A stretch of DNA of 45,886 nt from JALEGB01 sp038530925 (GTDB taxonomy: Bacteria; Pseudomonadota; Alphaproteobacteria; Rhodobacterales; Rhodobacteraceae): assembly GCA_038530925.1 (NCBI GenBank), contig JBCBCG010000004.1:1-45886 (forward strand), given 5' to 3'. A model generated the notes under the pieces. It saw only the letters and a program-made list of their open reading frames with translations, was not told where the DNA came from and did no database searches. Shown one piece after another: positions 1 through 7,592 of the stretch. The translations under genes were made by a program, and so were the position numbers. Numbering within the stretch: the stretch's first letter is position 1; every line of letters starts with the position of its first letter.

Positions 1-1
1 C

Positions 2-103
2 GGGGTCGGGGTCGGCGGCGCGCCTTTCCTGATATGGTGGCTCGCCGTCGTCGCCTCGCAACGCCGCATGTCCGGACCCCAATCACCGCCACGATCCAGA
101 TGA
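2..103 (+). CDS. C-terminal end of a membrane permease (partial, FecCD-like?)
   Basis: A reading frame open from the left edge ends at TGA 101-103. It encodes a hydrophobic tail with the core GAPFLIWWLAVVA, followed by a short basic/proline-rich end. A small-residue-rich stretch followed by G-x-P-F-x-x-W-L close to the C-terminus is typical of the last helix of BtuC/FecCD-type ABC permeases for iron-siderophore or cobalamin uptake. That family link rests on about 15 residues and is only a suggestion. A strong hairpin begins 10 bases after the stop, which supports this as a real gene end. Most of the gene lies outside the window. Confidence 0.4.
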   Translation, partial: GVGVGGAPFLIWWLAVVASQRRMSGPQSPPRSR

Positions 104-112
104 CAATAAAGA

Positions 113-141
113 CCGGCGCCGGAATGAAAGACCGGCGCCGG
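113..141 (+). terminator. GC-only hairpin just after the permease stop
   Basis: CCGGCGCCGG occurs at 113-122 and again at 132-141. Each copy is palindromic, so the two copies can pair with each other as a 10-bp GC stem with a 9-nt loop. The copies sit in a 19-bp tandem duplication (108-126 and 127-145, one mismatch). The hairpin starts 10 bases after the stop at 103. No T-tract follows, as is common in GC-rich genomes. Likely transcription terminator. Confidence 0.5.
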
Positions 142-175
142 CATGCGCGATGGCTCCTCTCGCGCCAACGCCCGC

Positions 176-194
176 CCGAAGGTTCGTCCTTCGG
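176..194. terminator. Perfect 7-bp hairpin in convergent intergenic DNA
   Basis: CCGAAGG (176-182), loop TTCGT (183-187), CCTTCGG (188-194). It lies between the plus-strand permease end and the minus-strand oxidase end. It may add to termination or be a repeated extragenic palindrome. The stretch 104-437 otherwise shows no credible gene: its open frames are arginine-rich GC shadows. Confidence 0.35.
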
Positions 195-373
195 AGCCGC
201 CGCGGCGAGGCGCAAAAGGCCGCGGCGGGTGGCCATGACGAGCGGCGGCGACGGGCGGCTCCGACGACGCGGCGGCCGCGGCGCGGGCTGGGAGCGACGG
301 ATCTTCCCTTGCGGAGGCCGAGCCCGCCGCATCGCCGCCCCAGCCTGCGCGCCCCAAGCCGCTGCGCGCCCCA

Positions 374-408
374 GCGGCGGGAGAGGGTTCGACGCCCTCT
401 CCCGCCGC
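374..408 (-). terminator. Perfect 14-bp hairpin downstream of the FAD oxidase
   Basis: The arms at 374-387 (GCGGCGGGAGAGGG) and 395-408 are exact reverse complements around a 7-nt loop (388-394). It lies 29 bases beyond the stop of the minus-strand FAD oxidoreductase that ends at 438. It has no flanking U-tract. This is the strongest intergenic stem I saw in the window and a good candidate terminator for that gene. Confidence 0.55.
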
Positions 409-437
409 ACGTCCCGCGCCGACGGCGCCGCGAAGGC

Positions 438-1796
438 TCACGGCCAGCCATCCCGCAGCGCGTAGGCCAGATAGGCCGCGCGCAGCCCGAGCCGCCGCAG
501 CGCCGGCGCTGCGAAGCGCCGCAAAGGCCCCCGCAGCGGCGCAGGCAGATCCTCCGGCCTCAGCGCGCCCACCGCGAGATCCGCCGCCGCGCGGCCGGCG
601 GCGCCGCCCATGGCGAGCCCGTTGCCATGATAACCGAACGCCGCCAAGAGCCTCGGATCGCTGGGCAGCGCGCCGATGAACGGCGTGAAGGACGCGGTGA
701 GGCAAACGAGGCCCGACCAGACATGCGGCGTCTCCACCGCCGCCCAGGCTGGAAACATGCGCGCAAAGTCCCGGCGAAGCCGCATGCGCGCCCGATCTTG
801 CGCCCGCGGCGTCGCGGAGACGCCGCCGCGCATGCCGAAAAGAAAGCGGCCATCCGGCAGCAGGCGAAAATAATGCAGCAAGATCCGGGAACAGAACGCC
901 ATGCCGCGCGCGCTCCACCCCTGCTCCGCTTGTTCCGCGGCGGTGAGCGGCCTCGTGGCGAGCACGCTTGAGAAGGCCGGCGCGGCCGCGCCGCTCAGCC
1001 CCTCGCCGCCGCCCTCCCAGCCATAGCCGTTCACCGCGATGATCACGTTTTTAGCGCGCACCGCGCCGCGCGCCGTCGTGATGATGACGCCCTGCGCTCC
1101 GGGCGCGATCCGGCTCGCGGCGCTGTCTCCGAACACCACAGCGCCCGCCCGCTCCGCCGCGGCGAGAAGGGTCTGCGCATAGGCCAGCGGATCAACGGCG
1201 AAGCCCACCGGTATATGCAGGCCGCCATGAAATTCGGGCCCAGCCACGCCCCGCTCGATCAGGGCCTCGCGGCTGAGCGCTTCGGCGCGCAAACCATAGA
1301 GGTCTTTGAGCCGCGCCGCCTCCGCCGCGAGGCCGGCCGCGATGCGCGGGCGATGCGCCAGCATGGTCTCGCCATCCTCAGCGCCCGCGCCATGACGCGC
1401 GGCCGCCGCGCCGCGGTCGGTCAGGAACGCGTCGACCCACGCCACCGCCTCACGCTGGAACCGGTGGAACGCCCGCGCCTCCTCAAGCCCGCACCGCCGG
1501 ATCACCGCGTCATCGGAGAGCTTCGCGCCGCCAAGGCATACGAACCCGCCCGCCCGGCCGGACGCGCCCCAGCCCGGCCACGCCGCTTCCAAAACCGCGA
1601 CCGAGCGGCCATGCCCCTCCGCCAAGCGCAGCGCCGCGGAGAGCCCGGTGACGCCGGCGCCGATGATCGCGTGATCGACCTCGATCTCCGCCTCGAGCGG
1701 CGCGCGCCGCATCGTCTCAGGCGGCGTCCTCGCGCGCCACAGGTTGCCCGGATCGGGCGCCGTCTCGTAAGCGGGAGCTTCGTAGAACCGCCTCAC
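438..1796 (-). CDS. FAD-dependent amine oxidoreductase (PuuB-like)
   Basis: 452 residues of the DAO/glycine-oxidase fold. The ADP-binding motif GAGVTG is at residues 46-51 inside a typical beta-alpha-beta start. The N-terminal segment with NLWRA and the C-terminal FGYHGNGLAMG resemble gamma-glutamylputrescine oxidases and related secondary-amine oxidases, which oxidise an amine with O2 to give an aldehyde, ammonia and H2O2. The start is GTG at 1796; the first internal ATG (residue 29) would remove conserved N-terminal sequence. It is divergent from the agmatinase gene, with 56 bases between the starts, so a shared promoter and a role in polyamine or guanidine breakdown are likely (inference). 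Other amine, sarcosine or D-amino-acid substrates cannot be excluded. Confidence 0.8.
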   Translation of the reverse strand: MRRFYEAPAYETAPDPGNLWRARTPPETMRRAPLEAEIEVDHAIIGAGVTGLSAALRLAEGHGRSVAVLEAAWPGWGASGRAGGFVCLGGAKLSDDAVIRRCGLEEARAFHRFQREAVAWVDAFLTDRGAAAARHGAGAEDGETMLAHRPRIAAGLAAEAARLKDLYGLRAEALSREALIERGVAGPEFHGGLHIPVGFAVDPLAYAQTLLAAAERAGAVVFGDSAASRIAPGAQGVIITTARGAVRAKNVIIAVNGYGWEGGGEGLSGAAAPAFSSVLATRPLTAAEQAEQGWSARGMAFCSRILLHYFRLLPDGRFLFGMRGGVSATPRAQDRARMRLRRDFARMFPAWAAVETPHVWSGLVCLTASFTPFIGALPSDPRLLAAFGYHGNGLAMGGAAGRAAADLAVGALRPEDLPAPLRGPLRRFAAPALRRLGLRAAYLAYALRDGWP

Positions 1797-1852
1797 GTCC
1801 GCCGCCCGAACAAAGCTTCGGTGCAGGGCGCAGAGCTTTGAAAGAAAACCCG

Positions 1853-2824
1853 ATGTCCCATGATCACGGCGACCAGGCCTTTCGCGCGACGGAGCTTCTC
1901 GGCCGCGCGCCGGAGATGACGTATGGCGGCGCGCTCAGCTTTCTGCGCCGACGCTACACGAGGGATCTCGCCGGCGTCGATGTGGTCGTGAGCGGCGCGC
2001 CCTATGACGCGTCGGTGACGCATCGGCCGGGCTGCCGGCTCGGGCCGCAGGCGATCCGCGCCGCCTCGGTTCAGCTCGCCGAGCTCAAAGCCTTTCCCTT
2101 CGGCTTCGATCCGTTCGAGCGCCTCGCCGTGATCGACGCGGGCGATTGCTTTCTCGATCCGCATCATCCGGAGACGATCGCGCCGAGCCTCGAGGCGCAT
2201 GCGGCGCGGATCATCGAGACGGGCGCGCGCATGCTGACGCTCGGCGGCGACCACTTCGTCAGCTACCCGCTCCTCAAAGCCCACGCCGCGGCCCATGGAC
2301 CTCTGGCGCTGGTGCAGATCGACGCCCATTGCGACACCTGGGCCGATGACGGACGCCGGCTCGATCACGGCACCATGTTCGCGCGCGCCGCTTCCTCCGG
2401 CGTGATCGACCCGAGCAAATCGATCCAATTGGGCCTTCGGACCCATAATGACGGCGATCAGGGTTTTGAGATCCTCACCAGCCCTTGGATCCACCGCAAC
2501 GGCGTCGAGGCGGCGATCGACCGGTTGCGAGACCGCGTCGGCGACGCGCCCATCTATCTCTCTTTCGACGTCGACGGGCTCGACCCGGCCTTCGCGCCGG
2601 GCACCGGCACGCCCGTGCCCGGCGGGCTCGCCAGTTGGCAGGCGCTTGAGCTTGTGCGCGGGATGGCGGGCCTCAGGCTGATCGGCATGGATGTGGTCGA
2701 GGTCTCGCCGCCCTTCGATCACGCGGAGATCACCGCCCTCGCCGCGGCGACGGTCGCCCATGATTGGCTGTGCCTTCTGGCCGAGGAAAAAGGCCTCGCC
2801 CGAGCGCCCACGGGCCGCGTTTGA
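1853..2824 (+). CDS. speB: Agmatinase / ureohydrolase
   Basis: 323 residues counted from ATG 1853; a TTG 15 bases upstream is in frame but has no better ribosome-binding site. The manganese-binding signatures of the arginase/agmatinase family are intact: GGDH with His134, DAHCD with Asp157, His159 and Asp161, and FDVDGLDP with Asp239 and Asp241. Agmatinase hydrolyses agmatine to putrescine and urea in the cytoplasm; related ureohydrolases act on guanidinobutyrate or guanidinopropionate, and sequence alone does not separate these. The divergent FAD amine oxidase fits putrescine or guanidino-compound catabolism. The last 95 bases overlap the convergent membrane-protein gene. Confidence 0.88.
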   Translation: MSHDHGDQAFRATELLGRAPEMTYGGALSFLRRRYTRDLAGVDVVVSGAPYDASVTHRPGCRLGPQAIRAASVQLAELKAFPFGFDPFERLAVIDAGDCFLDPHHPETIAPSLEAHAARIIETGARMLTLGGDHFVSYPLLKAHAAAHGPLALVQIDAHCDTWADDGRRLDHGTMFARAASSGVIDPSKSIQLGLRTHNDGDQGFEILTSPWIHRNGVEAAIDRLRDRVGDAPIYLSFDVDGLDPAFAPGTGTPVPGGLASWQALELVRGMAGLRLIGMDVVEVSPPFDHAEITALAAATVAHDWLCLLAEEKGLARAPTGRV

Positions 2825-3566
2825 GCCGCTCGGCGCGCGCCGCCGCCGCGCCGGAGAGCGCCAGAGCGAGCCCCAAAATCAGCCCTGCGCAGAAGAGCGG
2901 CGCACCGAACAGGATGGCGACGCGTTCGAGCTCGAGGCTGAGCGCCGCCGGAGCCGAGGGCCTCCCGCTCTCAGCCATCGCGCGCTGGAGCGCCGGCGCT
3001 TCGATCATCGAGAGCCCGGCGAGGCAGAGCCCCATGGCCGCGCCATTGATGAGCGCCGCGCGCCTGCGGGCGAAAGCGGACGCTGGAACAGCGCTGAGCG
3101 CCGCGGAGACAAGGAACATCAAAGCCGCGCGCGCCATCGCGTCGCGCAGCGTGCGCGTCACGAAGACGGAATCATAGACGCGGATGGCCGCCAACGTGGC
3201 CGGCGGATTCAGTTCGATCCAAAGCGCTGCGCCGCAGAACGCCGCCATCGCCGCGCCCGCCGCCGCGGCCCAGAACCGCCCGATCCCAAGCCCCGCCGAG
3301 CCGCCGGCGGCGCAAAGCGCGGCGAGGCCCGCGGCGCCCCAGACGCCGATCGCGGCGGCGATGGCGCCGACGACCGGACCGGCGGTCATCGCGCTGAGCC
3401 AGCCCACCGCGAGGGCCGCGATGAGCGCGGCGCGCCCCGCCGCGCCGCCATAAACCGCGACGATCGGCGCGCACATCGCCGCGAGCCCCGCCGGCGCCAA
3501 GAGCGCCGTGACGGCCGGCTCCGTGTTCGCGGCGACCCACCCCGTCAAAAGCGCGTCCAAGCTCAT
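2730..3566 (-). CDS. Hypothetical multi-pass membrane protein
   Basis: 278 residues from ATG 3566, the A of an ATGA overlap with the upstream nuclease-fold gene, so the two are translationally coupled. A GAGGCGG ribosome-binding site precedes the start. The protein is Ala/Gly-rich, with about six to seven hydrophobic segments and a basic C-terminal tail. I recognise no family. An unusual point is the 95-base tail-to-tail overlap with agmatinase: either both C-termini are real or the last 30 or so residues here are a read-through extension. Co-expression with an endonuclease/exonuclease/phosphatase protein suggests a joint role, unknown. Confidence 0.6.
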   Translation of the reverse strand: MSLDALLTGWVAANTEPAVTALLAPAGLAAMCAPIVAVYGGAAGRAALIAALAVGWLSAMTAGPVVGAIAAAIGVWGAAGLAALCAAGGSAGLGIGRFWAAAAGAAMAAFCGAALWIELNPPATLAAIRVYDSVFVTRTLRDAMARAALMFLVSAALSAVPASAFARRRAALINGAAMGLCLAGLSMIEAPALQRAMAESGRPSAPAALSLELERVAILFGAPLFCAGLILGLALALSGAAAARAERLKRGPWALGRGLFPRPEGTANHGRPSPRRGR

Positions 3567-4567
3567 ACGCCGCCTCTTTGAGCGCGAAACGTCGCGCGCA
3601 CCGGCTGATGATCGGACGGCCCAAAGCCGAGATCCACGCCCTCGCAGCGCTCCACCGCGACATTGGGCGCGATGATGAAGCCGTCGATCACGGCGCACAT
3701 GTTCACGCCGGGCCGATAGGGCTGGTCGACTGTTCGCACGCTCGGGATCCGAGCATCGGCGATGAGGCGCCAGCCGGGTTTAAGGCGCTCCTGCGGAAAG
3801 GGTCGCATCCAGGCCAGGCACGCGCGGGCGCTCGCCGGATCATGGGGAAAGGCGGTGTCGGCCAAGGCGAGATTGAAATCGCCGCCAAGGATCACGGCGT
3901 CGCCCTCGGCGTAGGCGGCTTCGGCGATCACGAGCAGGCGCTCGAGCTGCCGCGCGCGGAGCCGCGCTTCGGGATCGAAGGCGGAGAGATGGAGATTGAA
4001 AACCCGCCACGCGCGCGCCGCGCCCCGCGCCGCGCCCGGGCGCGGCGCGCGGATTTCGAGCGCGCCAAAGCGGCGGCGCACGCGCGCGACCAGCGGCTTG
4101 GCGTCCGAGGGCAACGGATGCGCGCGCGCCTCGAGCGGCGCGGCGCCCGGCGCGGCGCGCGCATAGGTCGCCGCCCCATGGGCGAGGCCGAGCGGCGCGG
4201 GCGGCGCGGAGGTGGCGATGTCCGGCAGAAACCAACGCTCCGCTTCGGGCAGCGCCGCGTCCAGCGCGCCGAGATGGTCGCGCCACCACGTCATCGGCCC
4301 GCGGCGCGCCGCCTCCTGCAGCAGCGCGACGTCGAAAGGCTCGGCGGCGAGGAACGCCGTCTGCTGCGCGATGGCGCGGCCCACCGCGCGGCGCGACGGC
4401 GGCAACAGGCGCCGCCCGCCCTCAGCGCGGAAATCCGCCTCCGCGCCGAGCCCGGCGTAGCCGAGATTCCACGTCACAAGGCGGAGCCGCGCGTCATCCG
4501 CGCCGCCGGCGCCCGCGCCGCTGAAGCGCCGCGCCGGGCGATGCGATAGAAGAGACCGAGACCCCAT
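3563..4567 (-). CDS. Endonuclease/exonuclease/phosphatase family protein
   Basis: 334 residues. The EEP fold is shown by TWNLGY (residues 32-37), LLQE (82-85, metal-binding Glu), NLHLS, GGDFN and the terminal SDHQPV with the catalytic Asp-His. The family includes AP endonucleases, DNase I, sphingomyelinases and inositol phosphatases, and the substrate cannot be read from sequence. There is no clear signal peptide; the N-terminus is short and basic, so it is probably cytoplasmic. ATG 4567 has AAGGA about 8 bases upstream. Its stop overlaps the start of the membrane-protein gene (ATGA), so they form a two-gene operon read away from the divergent P450 cluster. Confidence 0.82.
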   Translation of the reverse strand: MGSRSLLSHRPARRFSGAGAGGADDARLRLVTWNLGYAGLGAEADFRAEGGRRLLPPSRRAVGRAIAQQTAFLAAEPFDVALLQEAARRGPMTWWRDHLGALDAALPEAERWFLPDIATSAPPAPLGLAHGAATYARAAPGAAPLEARAHPLPSDAKPLVARVRRRFGALEIRAPRPGAARGAARAWRVFNLHLSAFDPEARLRARQLERLLVIAEAAYAEGDAVILGGDFNLALADTAFPHDPASARACLAWMRPFPQERLKPGWRLIADARIPSVRTVDQPYRPGVNMCAVIDGFIIAPNVAVERCEGVDLGFGPSDHQPVRATFRAQRGGV

Positions 4568-4722
4568 GCCAGGTCCTTTACCAGCCGCCGCGCCCTACGC
4601 ATCGACTGAGTTCGCTCGGCGGTTCTCCGCCTTGGCCTTCGGCGCCGCTTTATGGTCAACTCACGCAGCGGCGCGGAGGCGCGCGCGGAGACATCGACCT
4701 GGCGCGAAAGGACGCGATCCTC

Positions 4723-6144
4723 ATGCTGGACGAAGCAAGACCGCAGAGCGCCGCAGCGCGGTATGAGCCCCCGAAGATCGCCCCTTTGCCCGACGACGCG
4801 CCGTTCCTCAAAGCCATCCGCGTCGCCGTCGGCAACCCGGTCGCCAGCGTTCCAGAAAGCGCGTATCGCGAGCGCTTCGCCCTGCGCGAATGGGCCGGCC
4901 GCGTCTCAGTGCATCTCTGCGATCCGGAGATCCTTGAAGAGGTGCTGGTCCGGCGCTGGCGCGACTTTCCAAAGTCGGAGATCGACGCGCGCGTGTTCGC
5001 GCCGGTGCTCGGCCATGGGCTCTTGACCGCGACGGGCGAGGATTGGCGCTGGAAGCGGCGCTTGGCCGCGCCCGCCTTCGCGCCGGCGGCGCTGAGCGCG
5101 CTCTCGGCGCAGATGGCCGCGCCGTTCGAAGCGGCGGCGCAGGCGTGGATCACCCTCGGCGCGCGGAGCGTCGGCGAGGGCGGCGCCGAGATCGACGTGT
5201 CCGCCGCGATGATCCAGGCGACGCTGAATGTGATCGAACGCGTGCTCTTCGCCGATCCCGTCGGCGTCGACAAAGCGCGCATGGCTGAGGCGATCGACGG
5301 GTATCTGGGGCCGACGGCCTGGATGGTGGTGGGCGCGATCCTCGGCCTGCCGCGCTGGACGCCCTATCCGGGCAAGCGCGCGCAGGCGCGGGCGCGCGAC
5401 GAGGTCCGGGCGTTGGTGCGCGCCGCGGTGCTGCGCCGCCGCGCCGGCATGGAGAGCGGCGCGCCGCAGCCCGAAGACCTGACGAGCGCGCTGATGGCGG
5501 CGCGCGATCCAGAGACGGGCCGCCCGCTCTCGGATGAAGACATGGTCGACATGCTGCTGACGCTGGTCGCCGCTGGGCACGAGACCACCGCCCACAGCCT
5601 GACCTGGACGCTCTATTGCCTCGCCCATCAGCCGGCGCTGCAGGAGGAGCTCGCCGCGGAGGCGCGCGCCGCGGCGGGCGGCGGCGCGCTCACAGCCGAG
5701 CATCTGGCCGAGCTGCCGCGGATCGAAGCGGCCTTGAAAGAAACGCTGCGCCTCTTTCCCGTCGCGCCGATGCTCGGCCGGATGAGCACGCAGACCGAGC
5801 GCTTCGACGGCTTCGATTTGCCGAAAGGCGCGATCGTTTCGGTTCCCATATACGCGCTCCAACGCAACAGCCTCTACTGGGACCGCCCGGACGCGTTCGA
5901 CATCACGCGCTTTCTCGGCCGTCCGGACCCGCCGCGCACGCTCTACATGCCCTTCGGCGCGGGACCGCGCATCTGCATCGGCATGCGGCTCTCCATGATG
6001 GAATCCGCGCTTGGCCTCGCCGCAATGCTGCGCAGCGTCCATTTCGCGCCGACGGCGGCGACGGAATGCGACCCGATCCACCGCGTCACGCTGAGGCCGC
6101 GCCGCGGATTGGCGCTGCGCATCTCGCGCCGGGCGGACGCGTAA
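4723..6144 (+). CDS. Cytochrome P450 (first of a tandem pair)
   Basis: 473 residues, soluble, without a membrane anchor. P450 signatures: I-helix AGHETT (284-289), K-helix E-x-x-R in KETLRLFP (Glu340, Arg343) and the heme loop FGAGPRICIG (411-420) with the thiolate ligand Cys418. P450s insert one oxygen atom into a substrate and need two electrons, usually from ferredoxin or a reductase; no such partner is encoded nearby. ATG 4723 has AAAGGA about 10 bases upstream. The second P450 begins 19 bases after the stop and is closely similar (nearly identical I-helix to PPRT-Y-MPFGAG region), so this is a tandem duplication with divergence in the N-terminal and substrate-recognition parts. The substrate is unknown. 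Confidence 0.93.
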   Translation: MLDEARPQSAAARYEPPKIAPLPDDAPFLKAIRVAVGNPVASVPESAYRERFALREWAGRVSVHLCDPEILEEVLVRRWRDFPKSEIDARVFAPVLGHGLLTATGEDWRWKRRLAAPAFAPAALSALSAQMAAPFEAAAQAWITLGARSVGEGGAEIDVSAAMIQATLNVIERVLFADPVGVDKARMAEAIDGYLGPTAWMVVGAILGLPRWTPYPGKRAQARARDEVRALVRAAVLRRRAGMESGAPQPEDLTSALMAARDPETGRPLSDEDMVDMLLTLVAAGHETTAHSLTWTLYCLAHQPALQEELAAEARAAAGGGALTAEHLAELPRIEAALKETLRLFPVAPMLGRMSTQTERFDGFDLPKGAIVSVPIYALQRNSLYWDRPDAFDITRFLGRPDPPRTLYMPFGAGPRICIGMRLSMMESALGLAAMLRSVHFAPTAATECDPIHRVTLRPRRGLALRISRRADA

Positions 6145-6163
6145 CGACAGGGAGAAGCAGGGG

Positions 6164-7579
6164 ATGCAGGATCAGGCGCAAGACGCGGCGGAGCAGCCAA
6201 GCGACGGCGCGGGCGCCACGGCGGAACGCTTCGCGCCGCCGCGGATCGCGCCGCTGCCCGATGGGGCGTCGACGCTCACGACCATGCGCGCGACCATCGC
6301 CAACCCGATCGCGGCGCTGCCCGCCTCGATCTATGAGAGCTTCATCGCGCCGCAACGCGGCGGCGCCATGATCGTCGATCCGGAGATCCTCGACGAGATC
6401 CTCGTGAAGCGCGCCCGCGACTTCACCAAGACCGAAATCAATCGCCGCATCTTCACGCCGGTTCTGGGCCAAGGGCTTCTCTCGGCCGAAGGCGAGGATT
6501 GGCGCTGGAAGCGGCGCCTCTCCGCGCCGCCCTTCGCGCCGTCGGCGCTCGAGGCGATGGCGCCGGCCTTCGCCGCGCCCTTCGAGGCGCTGGCCGCGCG
6601 CTGGGCGGGCGCCGCCCGCGCAGCGTCGCAACGTGAGGACGTCAACGCCGCGATGGTGGCTACGACGCTCGATGTGATCGGCCAGGTGCTGTTCGCTGAT
6701 GGCGCTGAGATCGACCAAGGCCTGATCGCGCGGCAGCTCGACGCGTATCTGCGGCCGGCCAGTTGGACTGCGGTCGGCGCCATTCTCGGCGCGCCGGAAT
6801 GGACGCCTTATCCCGGCAAGGGGCGTCAGGCCTGCGCCAAGCGGCTGCTGCGCGGCGCTGTGGCGACGATGATCGCGAAGCGCCGCAACGCGGCGGAGGC
6901 GGGCGAACCCGCGCCGGAGGATCTGACCACCGCGCTTCTGGCCGCGCGCGATCCTGAGACCGGACGCCCGCTGTCGGACAGCGACATGATCGACATGGTG
7001 CTGACGCTGGTCGCCGCCGGGCACGAGACCACCGCGCACAGCCTCACCTGGACGCTCTATTGCCTCGCCCATCAGCCCGCGCTGCAGGAGAGCCTGGCGG
7101 AAGAGGCGCGCGGCGCGGCGTCGATCCCGGCCGGCGGCGAGACCATGGCCGCCCTGCCGCGGATCGAAGCCGCGGTGAAGGAGACGCTGCGCCTCTTTCC
7201 GGTGGCGCCGCTGATCGCGCGGCGCGCCGCCAAGCCCGAGCGCTTCGGCGATCTCGACCTGCCCGAAGGCGCGCTGATCTCGATCCCGATCTACGCGCTC
7301 CACCGTCATCCCGCGCTGTGGGGGGATCCGGACGCCTTCGATCTCGACCGGTTTCTCGGCAAGCAGGACCCGCCGCGAACACGCTATATGCCGTTCGGCG
7401 CCGGGCCGCGGATCTGCATCGGCGCGCGCATGGCGATGATGGAGGCGGTTCACGGCCTCGCCGCGTTGCTGCGCGCGCTGCGCTTCGAGCCATGCGAGGA
7501 CACAGCCTTCGAGCCGCTGCACCGCGTGACGCTTCGGCCGAAGGACGGGCTGATCCTGGCGATCTCCGCCCGCGCCTGA
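6164..7579 (+). CDS. Cytochrome P450 (second of the tandem pair)
   Basis: 471 residues, paralogue of the preceding gene. AGHETT is at 285-290, KETLRLFP at 339-346 and FGAGPRICIG at 411-420 with heme ligand Cys418. The start ATG 6164 has GGAGA and AGGGG upstream. Only 19 bases separate it from the first P450 and 13 from the following FAD oxidoreductase, so the three genes look like one operon. Compared with its twin it lacks the insertion around residues 145-157 and differs around residues 55-70, consistent with a changed substrate. Electron donors are not encoded here. Confidence 0.93.
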   Translation: MQDQAQDAAEQPSDGAGATAERFAPPRIAPLPDGASTLTTMRATIANPIAALPASIYESFIAPQRGGAMIVDPEILDEILVKRARDFTKTEINRRIFTPVLGQGLLSAEGEDWRWKRRLSAPPFAPSALEAMAPAFAAPFEALAARWAGAARAASQREDVNAAMVATTLDVIGQVLFADGAEIDQGLIARQLDAYLRPASWTAVGAILGAPEWTPYPGKGRQACAKRLLRGAVATMIAKRRNAAEAGEPAPEDLTTALLAARDPETGRPLSDSDMIDMVLTLVAAGHETTAHSLTWTLYCLAHQPALQESLAEEARGAASIPAGGETMAALPRIEAAVKETLRLFPVAPLIARRAAKPERFGDLDLPEGALISIPIYALHRHPALWGDPDAFDLDRFLGKQDPPRTRYMPFGAGPRICIGARMAMMEAVHGLAALLRALRFEPCEDTAFEPLHRVTLRPKDGLILAISARA

Positions 7580-7592
7580 CCAGAGCCGACCG

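Noticed and set aside
34..465. Open frames on both strands near the left edge
   Set aside because: Low-complexity Arg/Ala/Gly translations overlapping three hairpins; no domain. Only the short frame ending at 103 looks like protein.
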